Source of the DNA: Flavobacterium zepuense
Lineage (GTDB): Bacteria > Bacteroidota > Bacteroidia > Flavobacteriales > Flavobacteriaceae
Reading direction: 5' to 3'
Assembly (NCBI RefSeq): GCF_007097145.1
Contig: NZ_VJVZ01000006.1
Coordinates: forward strand, 1 to 64,000
DNA: 64,000 nt
Shown piece by piece: positions 25,468 to 32,145 of this stretch; the stretch's first letter is position 1; every line of letters starts with the position of its first letter. The notes under the pieces were generated by a model. The model was not told where the DNA came from. It did not search any database and worked only from the letters and a program-made list of their open reading frames with translations. Made by a program: the position numbers and the translations under genes.

Positions 25468-25545
25468 TAGCAGCCTCCCCCGGCCCCTCCAAAGGAGGGG
25501 AGCTGCCAATTGTTGCTATTCCCGCTTTGGGGGTTAGGGGGCTGC
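25468..25545. repeat. GC-rich REP-like palindromic element
   Basis: An AT-rich intergenic region is interrupted by a GC-rich element. The core hairpin is CCCCTCC-AAA-GGAGGGG at 25484-25500. Outer arms begin GCAGCC at 25470 and end GGGGGCTGC at 25545, giving a nested imperfect palindrome. Its composition contrasts sharply with its surroundings. It looks like a dispersed intergenic repeat of the kind found in flavobacterial genomes; only this copy is visible here. Confidence 0.6.
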
Positions 25546-25605
25546 ACAAAGTTCGCCAATAAAAGCCTTTTACCCCTATGCTATTTTTAGAAATACCTAT
25601 AACTT

Positions 25606-26166
25606 TTACAGTTGGTCTATACTGCGGCGTTTGTTTTCTTTAACCGATTTGTAAAACGTAGGGGTTAATCCTGTTACTTTTTTAAACTGGCTCGATAAGT
25701 ATGCCGCACTACTGTAACCCAGCATATCGGCTATTTGCGCCAGCGAAAGTTCATTGTAAACCAAGAGCTCTTTCACTTTTTCTATGCGCTGGGCAATGTA
25801 ATATTTCTCGATAGTAGTGCCTTCCACTTCAGAAAATAAATTACTTAGGTACGTATAATCGTAATTGACCTTATCAGCCAGCCACGACGATAAGTTGGTA
25901 AGCAGCACATCGTTACTATGGTGTACCAAATAAATAATCTCGTTTTTAACCTGCTCTATAATGCGGCTCTTTCGGTCTTCAATCAGTTCAAAGCCTAACT
26001 TTTTAAGCGAGGAATCAATGGTTTTAAGTTCTTGGACAGAAGGCTCAGCTGCAATTTCGGCTTCGCCTAATGTAATTTCGCCAACGGTATGGCCCAGTTG
26101 GGTAAGTTCATTACGCACTGCGGTAATGCAGCGGTTACAAACCATGTTTTTTATATAGAGGTGCAT
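25606..26166 (-). CDS. AraC-family regulator with N-terminal metal-domain-like CxxC
   Basis: A 186-residue protein. Residues 1-62 look like an HMA-type fold with MHLYIKNMVCNRC, where the CNRC pair is placed like the metal site of HMA domains. Residues 95-180 are an AraC DNA-binding domain with two helix-turn-helices (IADMLGYSSAAYLSSQFKKVTGLTP). There is no separate sugar-binding domain, so signal input probably comes through the N-terminal domain. The adjacent HMA-MauE gene makes metal sensing, perhaps copper, likely (inference). It starts 3 bp after the stop of the upstream esterase gene, so the two are co-transcribed. Confidence 0.82.
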   Translation of the reverse strand: MHLYIKNMVCNRCITAVRNELTQLGHTVGEITLGEAEIAAEPSVQELKTIDSSLKKLGFELIEDRKSRIIEQVKNEIIYLVHHSNDVLLTNLSSWLADKVNYDYTYLSNLFSEVEGTTIEKYYIAQRIEKVKELLVYNELSLAQIADMLGYSSAAYLSSQFKKVTGLTPTFYKSVKENKRRSIDQL

Positions 26167-26169
26167 AAT

Positions 26170-27003
26170 TTAATCGTGTTTTTTAACCCAGGCCGCCATT
26201 TCATCAAATACTATTTTGGCGGTATCGGGTTGATTTAAGCCTACATCGTGGCCGTTACCAGGCATGGTAAGCAGTTTAGAGGGGACTTTTTGTTTTTGAA
26301 GCTGCTCCAGCATTAATGTCGAATTTTTGTACTGCACCGACTTATCTTTGGTTCCGTGAACCAACAGCGTAGGTATCTGTGTTATTTGTGCAATAGGGCT
26401 GATAGCAGTAAATTTATCGCTCGGTTTAGTGCCTAAAGTATAGGTGTCGTTAGCCAGTTGCTCAATATTTTTAAGCACTTTTAGGCTATTTATAAAAGCA
26501 AGTATGTCAGGATCATTTAAAATAGAGGGGGCACACAAGGCCTCAATAGATTTTATTTTTTTGTTTGATGTATAACTATATAATAGAGCTAAATGCGCAC
26601 CGGCACTAACGCCCGACGCGTGGTAGCCGCTGCTTTTAAAATGATACTCTTTAGATATTTTCTCCATGTAGGCAACTGCTTTATCTATATCAGCTAATAA
26701 ATCTTTAGCGTGAACAGAATCGCTTACGTAACGATAATCTATATTGGCAACCACAAAACCGCGTTCTCTAAGGCCAACAGCAACATTTTCGGTAAAATAC
26801 TGGTCGCCTAAATTCCACGCACCACCGTGTATAACAATAACAACCGGTGTTTTATTGGTATACGATGCCGGTAAGAACAGGTCGAGAATATTTTGTTTAT
26901 GCGTTCCGTACTGTAATTTTCTGATGTCTTTAGCCTGCTGGCTACAGGCATTGCCGGTAATTAGTAAAAGAAGAAGTGTAATGAAAGAAAATAAATGTTT
27001 CAT
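26170..27003 (-). CDS. Lipoprotein alpha/beta hydrolase (esterase/lipase-like)
   Basis: A 277-residue serine hydrolase of the hormone-sensitive-lipase/BD-FAE-like type. The N-terminus is a lipoprotein signal (LLLITGNAC, lipid Cys near residue 20), so it is membrane-anchored outside the cytoplasm. Oxyanion motif VIHGGAWN is near 58, nucleophile elbow GVSAGA near 132, a late Asp in GTKDKS near 218 and His in GNGHDVG near 250. Substrate unknown; short-chain esters are typical of the family. It lies upstream of and nearly touching the AraC gene (3 bp gap). Confidence 0.87.
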   Translation of the reverse strand: MKHLFSFITLLLLLITGNACSQQAKDIRKLQYGTHKQNILDLFLPASYTNKTPVVIVIHGGAWNLGDQYFTENVAVGLRERGFVVANIDYRYVSDSVHAKDLLADIDKAVAYMEKISKEYHFKSSGYHASGVSAGAHLALLYSYTSNKKIKSIEALCAPSILNDPDILAFINSLKVLKNIEQLANDTYTLGTKPSDKFTAISPIAQITQIPTLLVHGTKDKSVQYKNSTLMLEQLQKQKVPSKLLTMPGNGHDVGLNQPDTAKIVFDEMAAWVKKHD

Positions 27004-27033
27004 AAAAAAATGGATGTTTTGGATAGCCCAAAG

Positions 27034-27064
27034 ATAAAAAAAACGCCCCCTAAAAAGGAGGCGT
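27034..27064 (-). terminator. Terminator of the peroxiredoxin-thioredoxin operon
   Basis: On the minus strand the hairpin ACGCCTCC/GGGGGCGT (27064-27057 with 27050-27043, one mismatch) has loop TTTTTA and is followed by a run of T residues. It lies 24 bp past the last gene of the antioxidant operon. Confidence 0.8.
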
Positions 27065-27087
27065 AATTTAAACTATTAAGAAAAAAC

Positions 27088-27348
27088 TTAATTTTTATCT
27101 ATGGCACCAAGAACGCGCATCATAAAACTGTTAAGCGCCGTTTTCTTGTCCATACCGTCTTTTATCATCTTGTTAACCTCAAGCGCGCCATACATGTTAG
27201 AGATAAGTTCGCCCACCACATCAAGTTCTTCATCTTTTAAAGACGGAACTTCGGTTAGCGCTTCAAGTACCTCAAGGGCCTCAATAACATAGTCCTGGTC
27301 ATTATCCTCAATAAATTGAGTTAAATGCTTAATTACTGGTAACTTCAT
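27088..27348 (-). CDS. Small conserved protein, DUF6952-like
   Basis: An 86-residue acidic helical protein (MKLPVIKHLTQFIEDND ... ALEVLEALTEVPSL). It matches my recollection of the DUF6952 family found in Flavobacteriaceae next to thioredoxin and peroxiredoxin. No Cys or catalytic motif is seen. Its start overlaps the thioredoxin stop by 20 bp, so it is translationally coupled, which suggests a role in the same peroxide-response pathway, for example as a partner or regulator. Function is unproven. Confidence 0.8.
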   Translation of the reverse strand: MKLPVIKHLTQFIEDNDQDYVIEALEVLEALTEVPSLKDEELDVVGELISNMYGALEVNKMIKDGMDKKTALNSFMMRVLGAIDKN

Positions 27349-27643
27349 TTACAAGGTCGGTTAAGATTTCTACTTTATTTGTTTGTACCTGGTTAACCAG
27401 GACTCCGTTTCTAAATGTTGCAAAAGTGGGAAGGTTATTAACGTTTGCCAGCTTTCTCGATTCAGGGAAATTTTCTGCATCGGCAAGAACAAAGGTTACG
27501 TTTTCATTCTCCGAAGCCATTTTTTTAAATTTAGGCTTCATGATCCTGCAATTGCCGCACCATCCTGCCGAATACTGTACTACCACAACCGGCTCACCGG
27601 ATACGATCTCTGCCAAATTATCTTTTTCAAGTTCCTGTAACAT
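27329..27643 (-). CDS. Thioredoxin-family protein
   Basis: A 104-residue cytoplasmic thioredoxin with active site WCGNC near residues 28-32 instead of the usual WCGPC, a cis-Pro in NNLPTF near 77 and otherwise normal thioredoxin length. It lies 26 bp after the peroxiredoxin stop and overlaps the small downstream gene. The arrangement suggests it is the dedicated reductant of the peroxiredoxin (inference). Confidence 0.9.
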   Translation of the reverse strand: MLQELEKDNLAEIVSGEPVVVVQYSAGWCGNCRIMKPKFKKMASENENVTFVLADAENFPESRKLANVNNLPTFATFRNGVLVNQVQTNKVEILTDLVNEVTSN

Positions 27644-27669
27644 GATAAGGTGTGTGTTTAGTTATTTAA

Positions 27670-28308
27670 TTAGTTTGTAGCAAGGTATGATGCCACTCCG
27701 TTACGATCGGCTGTCATTGCTTCTTTACCTTCTTCCCAGTTTGCAGGGCAAACTTCACCTTTAACCTGTACGTGCGTGTAAGCATCAACAAGCCTTAAGT
27801 ACTCGTTTACATTACGGCCAAGAGGCATATCGTTAACACTTTCGTGGAAAATTTTTCCGTCTTCGTCTACTAAATATGTAGCCCTGTACGTAACGTTAGA
27901 ACCTTCAAGGATAACAGAGTCTGTATCTTCATTGTATGTTGAAGACTGGATATCTAAAATACCAAGAATGTTAGCAAGGTTCCTGTTAGTATCGGCAAGG
28001 ATAGGGTAAGTAACACCTTCTATACCGCCATTGTCTTTAGGCGTGTTAAGCCATGCAAAGTGTACTTCGTTAGTATCGCAAGATGCACCAATTACAGTAG
28101 TGTTCCTTTTTTCGAACTCACCAAGCGCAGCCTGAAAAGCATGAAGTTCTGTAGGGCAAACAAAAGTGAAATCTTTAGGGTACCAGAACAACAATACTTT
28201 CTTTTTATTATTAACCGCTTCTTCGTAAACGTTTATCTTTAGGTTATCGCCCATTTCAGATATGGCGTCTACTTCGATGTTTGGGAATTTTTTACCTACT
28301 AATGACAT
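27670..28308 (-). CDS. Peroxiredoxin (AhpC/TSA type)
   Basis: A 212-residue typical 2-Cys peroxiredoxin: GKKFPNIEVDAI start, peroxidatic Cys in FTFVCPTELHAF near residue 51, and resolving Cys in KGEVCPANWEEG near 188, in the VCPANW context of AhpC. It reduces hydrogen peroxide and organic peroxides, probably with the thioredoxin encoded just downstream. The upstream region has a -7 box and a palindrome consistent with redox-controlled transcription. The usual AhpF partner is absent from the window. Confidence 0.93.
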   Translation of the reverse strand: MSLVGKKFPNIEVDAISEMGDNLKINVYEEAVNNKKKVLLFWYPKDFTFVCPTELHAFQAALGEFEKRNTTVIGASCDTNEVHFAWLNTPKDNGGIEGVTYPILADTNRNLANILGILDIQSSTYNEDTDSVILEGSNVTYRATYLVDEDGKIFHESVNDMPLGRNVNEYLRLVDAYTHVQVKGEVCPANWEEGKEAMTADRNGVASYLATN

Positions 28309-28348
28309 AGTTATAAATTTATATGGTTTGTGAATTTTATTATTAATG

Positions 28349-28393
28349 CAAAAATACTAACAAACTCAATCTTATAAATATGATAACTATCAT
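28349..28393 (-). promoter_or_regulatory. Peroxiredoxin promoter with palindromic operator candidate
   Basis: On the minus strand a TATTTTTG -7 box (28356-28349) lies 41 bp before the start. About 23 bp further upstream is a perfect inverted repeat ATGATA-N2-TATCAT (28380-28393) covering the expected -33 region. A redox regulator such as OxyR or a Fur/PerR-type protein could bind there. The regulator identity is inferred. Confidence 0.5.
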
Positions 28394-28489
28394 AAATCTC
28401 TATTAAAGTATAGGGAAATTCTATATATCTTAAATTAAGAATTATTTATGAATTATACAAATCTGCCGCACTTTTTTAATTTACTTTTT

Positions 28490-28497
28490 TATATTTG
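28490..28497 (+). promoter_or_regulatory. Bacteroidetes -7 box for the APC permease
   Basis: TATATTTG matches TAnnTTTG and lies 26 bp before the ATG at 28524. A clear TTTG -33 element at the usual spacing is missing. Confidence 0.5.
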
Positions 28498-28523
28498 TTA
28501 GCTATACGACTAACGAAACTATA

Positions 28524-30455
28524 ATGGCATTAAAAGATCTTTTCAGGAAGAAAAACGTTCAGGATATTTTAAACCAGGTTGAAAATAATGCCGACGGGCA
28601 TGAGTCTCTTGGCAGGCACTTAGGTGTTAGGGATTTAGCCGCCTTTGGTATAGCCGCCATTATTGGTGCGGGTATTTTTAGCACTATAGGTAAAGCAAGT
28701 GCCGATGGTGGCCCGGCCGTAATTTTCCTGTTCCTGTTTACTGCCCTTGCCTGTGGTTTTGCAGCCTTTGCGTATGCCGAATTTGCCAGTATGGTACCGG
28801 TTTCGGGGAGTGCATATACCTATAGCTATGTTGCTTTTGGAGAACTAATTGCCTGGATAATAGGGTGGGCGCTTATTATGGAATACGCCATTGGTAATAT
28901 TACAGTAGCCATTTCCTGGAGCGATTATTTTACCGGCCTTTTAGATAGCGGTGGCATACACCTGCCGCAATGGGTGCAAATGGATTACCTTACGGCCTCT
29001 AACGGCTTTACCGAAGCTACAGCTCTTATGCAGGGTGGCAAAACGTTTGAAAATTTAGACGGTGGCCTACAAGCTGCTTATACCGCATGGACAACATCAC
29101 CTACGCTTGGAGCGTTCCATTTTGTAGCCGATTTGCCTGCTTTGCTTATCATTATAATCATAACTGCGCTTGTTTACAGGGGTATGAAGGAGTCGCGCAA
29201 CGCCAGTAACCTTATGGTGGTGGTTAAGTTGTGCATTATATTATTGGTTATAGCGGTAGGGGTATTTTATGTAGATACGGCCAATTGGGACCCGTTTGCG
29301 CCTAACGGTGCTGCCGGGGTGCTTAAAGGGGTATCAGCGGTTTTCTTTGCTTATATTGGCTTTGATGCCATATCTACCACTGCAGAAGAATGTAAGAACC
29401 CGCAACGCGACCTGCCAAGGGGTATGATGTGGGCTATTATTATATGTACTGTTTTGTATGTTGTTATTGCATTGGTACTAACCGGAATGGTAAACTACAG
29501 CGAACTTAATGTGGGCGACCCGTTAGCCTTTGTTTTTGCTAAACTTAATCTTAAATGGATGAGCGGTATTATAGCCGTAAGTGCCGTAATTGCTATGGCA
29601 AGTGTATTATTGGTTTTCCAGATGGGGCAGCCCCGCATATGGATGAGCATGAGCCGCGATGGCCTGCTGCCTAAACGTTTCTCTAAAGTGCACCCTAAAT
29701 TTAAAACACCGTCTTACGCTACTATTGTAACCGGTTTTGTGGTGGCTATACCGGCATTGTTTCTTAATCTTACTATGGTAACCGACTTGTGTAGTATTGG
29801 TACCCTGTTTGCCTTTGTGCTGGTGTGTGCTGGTGTTTTGGTATTGCAAAACAAACCGAATATTCCGCGTGGTAAATTCAAAACCCCCTATGTAAATGCT
29901 AAGTTTATTATGCCGCTTGGGCTTATAGTGGGGGTGGTTATTTTGTTTGCTTATAATAAAGATACAACAATGGCTTTCCTCACTAATAAAAAGGAAATAA
30001 ATAGCCCATCTACCATTGTTACGTCTTTAAATGAACAGCAAACTATCGCAGTACATAATCATCTTATTAAAGATGATTCGGGCGAATATCTTGATAATGA
30101 AACAGTAAATAACGATATTGAACAAATATTAAGTCAGTTTGATGAAACTGATTATCCGAAAGTTGTGAACCGTTTGCCAATAGCTGATGATCTTAAATAT
30201 GAATCGGGTTTCCAGTTGTTTAAGCATAAAATACCAATGTGGATATTCTTAATATCGTTAGTGTTGCTATCTGTATGGGCATTCAGGAAAAACTTATCGC
30301 TTATCCCGTTATTAGGCCTTATATGCTGCCTTTACATGATGGCGCAGCTTAGTGTATGGAACTGGATTTACTTTTTTGTGTGGCTACTTGTTGGGTTGCT
30401 TATTTATTTTGGCTTTAGCCAAAAAAACAGCAAGCTGAACCTTAGTAAGTTATAG
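28524..30455 (+). CDS. APC-superfamily amino-acid permease (CAT-like)
   Basis: A 643-residue transporter with at least 12 hydrophobic helices. The N-terminal LGVRDLAAFGIAAIIGAGIFSTIG block is the APC/CAT signature with the unwound first helix. Further blocks are FAYAEFASMVPVSGSAYTYSY, AYIGFDAISTTAEECKNPQRDLP and QPRIWMSMSRDGLLP. Cationic amino acids are the likely substrates by family. A polar insert of about 80 residues (roughly residues 492-570) separates two late helices and is predicted to be soluble. It is not needed for the core fold and may be regulatory. It stands alone, divergent from the peroxiredoxin operon. Confidence 0.9.
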   Translation: MALKDLFRKKNVQDILNQVENNADGHESLGRHLGVRDLAAFGIAAIIGAGIFSTIGKASADGGPAVIFLFLFTALACGFAAFAYAEFASMVPVSGSAYTYSYVAFGELIAWIIGWALIMEYAIGNITVAISWSDYFTGLLDSGGIHLPQWVQMDYLTASNGFTEATALMQGGKTFENLDGGLQAAYTAWTTSPTLGAFHFVADLPALLIIIIITALVYRGMKESRNASNLMVVVKLCIILLVIAVGVFYVDTANWDPFAPNGAAGVLKGVSAVFFAYIGFDAISTTAEECKNPQRDLPRGMMWAIIICTVLYVVIALVLTGMVNYSELNVGDPLAFVFAKLNLKWMSGIIAVSAVIAMASVLLVFQMGQPRIWMSMSRDGLLPKRFSKVHPKFKTPSYATIVTGFVVAIPALFLNLTMVTDLCSIGTLFAFVLVCAGVLVLQNKPNIPRGKFKTPYVNAKFIMPLGLIVGVVILFAYNKDTTMAFLTNKKEINSPSTIVTSLNEQQTIAVHNHLIKDDSGEYLDNETVNNDIEQILSQFDETDYPKVVNRLPIADDLKYESGFQLFKHKIPMWIFLISLVLLSVWAFRKNLSLIPLLGLICCLYMMAQLSVWNWIYFFVWLLVGLLIYFGFSQKNSKLNLSKL

Positions 30456-30481
30456 TTGTTAGGTTGACATAAAAAAGAAAG

Positions 30482-30511
30482 CCCCGCTATCCTAAAGAGG
30501 GTAACGGGACT
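30482..30511. terminator. Stem-loop downstream of the permease
   Basis: CCCGCTATCCT (30484-30494) can pair with AGGGTAACGGG (30499-30509) using two G-U pairs, loop AAAG. On the plus strand there is no T-tract after the stem. The A-rich left flank would give a T-tract only for minus-strand transcripts, so its direction is unclear. Confidence 0.4.
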
Positions 30512-30672
30512 TAACAAACCAACCAACCAATTATTAACAAACCTCAAAATAAATCCTGAGATTCACAATATTTATACAATAACAAGATTTGTGCCAAACT
30601 TTATAAGTAATGTAATTATTTTTATTACATTTTAAATTTATCCTTGCGCAAACGTAATATTACTATATTATT

Positions 30673-30680
30673 TATCTTTG
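30673..30680 (+). promoter_or_regulatory. Bacteroidetes -7 box for the HD-domain gene
   Basis: TATCTTTG fits TAnnTTTG, 43 bp before the ATG at 30724. No convincing -33 element is seen at standard spacing. Confidence 0.4.
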
Positions 30681-30723
30681 GGAGTGTACTGACAAGCAAT
30701 TATACAATCTTAATAATCATGTC

Positions 30724-31254
30724 ATGGCCTATCCTAATCCTCTTATTGAGTCATTGTTTAATGAATTTCAACCAATAATGGGTGCGGACTACCATAGATA
30801 TAAAAACCACGTATACCGGGTATTTTTAAATTGTTTGCTGCTGGATTCCAGTGATTTAAATGCTGACAAATATGCCATTGCTGCCGTTTTTCATGACATA
30901 GGTATATGGACCAACGATACTATAGATTATTTAGACCCATCAATTGCGCAGGCAAAATTATATTTGCTTGTAAATGGGAGGGAGGCTTTATCCGGAGAAA
31001 TTACACAGATGATCTACTGGCACCATAAAACCGGCGCATACAAAGGAAAGTACGAACAAACGGTGGAAACCTTTCGGCGTGCGGACTGGATTGATGTTAC
31101 GTTTGGGCTACTGAGTTTTGGCGTTGAAAGAAAGGCCCTGGCTGCTAACCGAAAATTATTGCCCAATCTTGGTTTTCATGCTTTTTTGGCAAAAGCTGTT
31201 TTTAAAAATTTATTAAAACATCCGCTTAATCCATTGCCGATGTTTAAGCGTTAG
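30724..31254 (+). CDS. HD-domain phosphohydrolase-like protein
   Basis: A 176-residue protein with an HD-type metal site: His in YKNHVYRV near residue 28, the HD pair in VFHDIGIW near 58-59, His in YWHHKTG near 99 and Asp in RADWID near 118. It probably hydrolyses a phosphoester or nucleotide, or is a predicted metal-dependent phosphohydrolase of unknown substrate. The start at ATG 30724 is supported by a -7 box 43 bp upstream. Its 3' end overlaps the convergent DinB-like gene by 11 bp. Confidence 0.82.
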   Translation: MAYPNPLIESLFNEFQPIMGADYHRYKNHVYRVFLNCLLLDSSDLNADKYAIAAVFHDIGIWTNDTIDYLDPSIAQAKLYLLVNGREALSGEITQMIYWHHKTGAYKGKYEQTVETFRRADWIDVTFGLLSFGVERKALAANRKLLPNLGFHAFLAKAVFKNLLKHPLNPLPMFKR

Positions 31255-31714
31255 CTACCAATATCTTTTTAAGTATTACAATCTGGCCCAAATGGTAATG
31301 CGTATGCTCTATAATACCGTTAAGGTTGCGGTAATAAATGCCATAGTTTCCGTTATCAAAATCTTCCCAAAGTTTGTCTTCCGGTAAGTTTTCAATTAAC
31401 AGGGAAAATTTTTCGGCTTCATGCCAGATGTTTTTCAGCAATTGTTGCCAGTCGTCTTCCGATTCAATTGGTGGGTGGTTAAAGCTCAATTTATCGCTGG
31501 CATTTAGTGGTTCTCCCTGTAATACCTTAGATACTGCACTCACATAGTACGTCATATGGCAGGTAAGTGTAGCAATAGTATTAAGGGTATACACCTGTGT
31601 GAGTGCCTGCTGCCAGGTAACATCGGCAAGTGTATCTTTTAAATTTACGGTGGTCCAGTTTCCGCCAAAGAAAACTTCCCTAAAATGTTTTGCTACCTGT
31701 TTAGATGCATTCAT
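31244..31714 (-). CDS. DinB-like / DUF1572-type protein
   Basis: A 156-residue four-helix-bundle protein of the DinB superfamily. The family's metal-binding His triad is likely His in LTCHMTYYV (helix 2), His near WHEAEKF, and the paired His in EHTHYHLGQI (helix 4). Start set at ATG 31714 (MNASKQ); the frame extends three codons to a TTG. Such proteins act as metal-dependent thiol transferases in some organisms, but substrate and role here are unknown. It lies 18 bp after the VOC protein gene. Confidence 0.82.
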   Translation of the reverse strand: MNASKQVAKHFREVFFGGNWTTVNLKDTLADVTWQQALTQVYTLNTIATLTCHMTYYVSAVSKVLQGEPLNASDKLSFNHPPIESEDDWQQLLKNIWHEAEKFSLLIENLPEDKLWEDFDNGNYGIYYRNLNGIIEHTHYHLGQIVILKKILVANA

Positions 31715-31732
31715 AACCCACAACTTAAAATA

Positions 31733-32095
31733 TTAAAAGAACTCGCCAAAATGCCATAAAATACCCGATGGATCGTGCAAAAAACATTCCTTACCCCAAT
31801 CCATTGTTCGTATGGGTATAACCCTTGCACCCGCATATTTATCGGGGAGGTTAAGGGCTACTAATTCATTGTAAAACCGGTTAACATCGTCAACCTCCAT
31901 AAATAGCATGGTGTTGTTAACCCAGTCTTCATTATAATACTTTTGAAGGTAAAATGCCTGGTTGCCCGATTTAAAAACCGACATATCGGCTTCCAGCTCT
32001 ACCTCTTCAAACCCAAGGTCGCGGTAAAAACTGCGCGATACCTCATAATCTTTTGCTCCTATAAACGGGCGTAATGATTTAGCTTTATGATCCAT
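31733..32095 (-). CDS. VOC-family (glyoxalase/bleomycin-resistance-like) protein
   Basis: A 120-residue protein with two beta-alpha-beta-beta-beta modules: YEVSRSFYRDLGFEEVELEADMSVF in the first and FMEVDDVNRFYNELV with the DPSGILWHFGEF end in the second. The terminal DPSGxxWHF is a hallmark of the vicinal-oxygen-chelate superfamily. The exact activity cannot be named: glyoxalase, resistance protein or dioxygenase-like relatives share the fold. It precedes the DinB-like gene by 18 bp and is probably in the same transcript. Confidence 0.86.
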   Translation of the reverse strand: MDHKAKSLRPFIGAKDYEVSRSFYRDLGFEEVELEADMSVFKSGNQAFYLQKYYNEDWVNNTMLFMEVDDVNRFYNELVALNLPDKYAGARVIPIRTMDWGKECFLHDPSGILWHFGEFF

Positions 32096-32145
32096 ATTTT
32101 GTTCATTATTATATTTACCAATAACTGTCTACTAATAACCGACAA

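Noticed and set aside
30515..30535. AACCAACCAACCAA tract as CRISPR or repeat array
   Set aside because: Only one short low-complexity tract without spacers.
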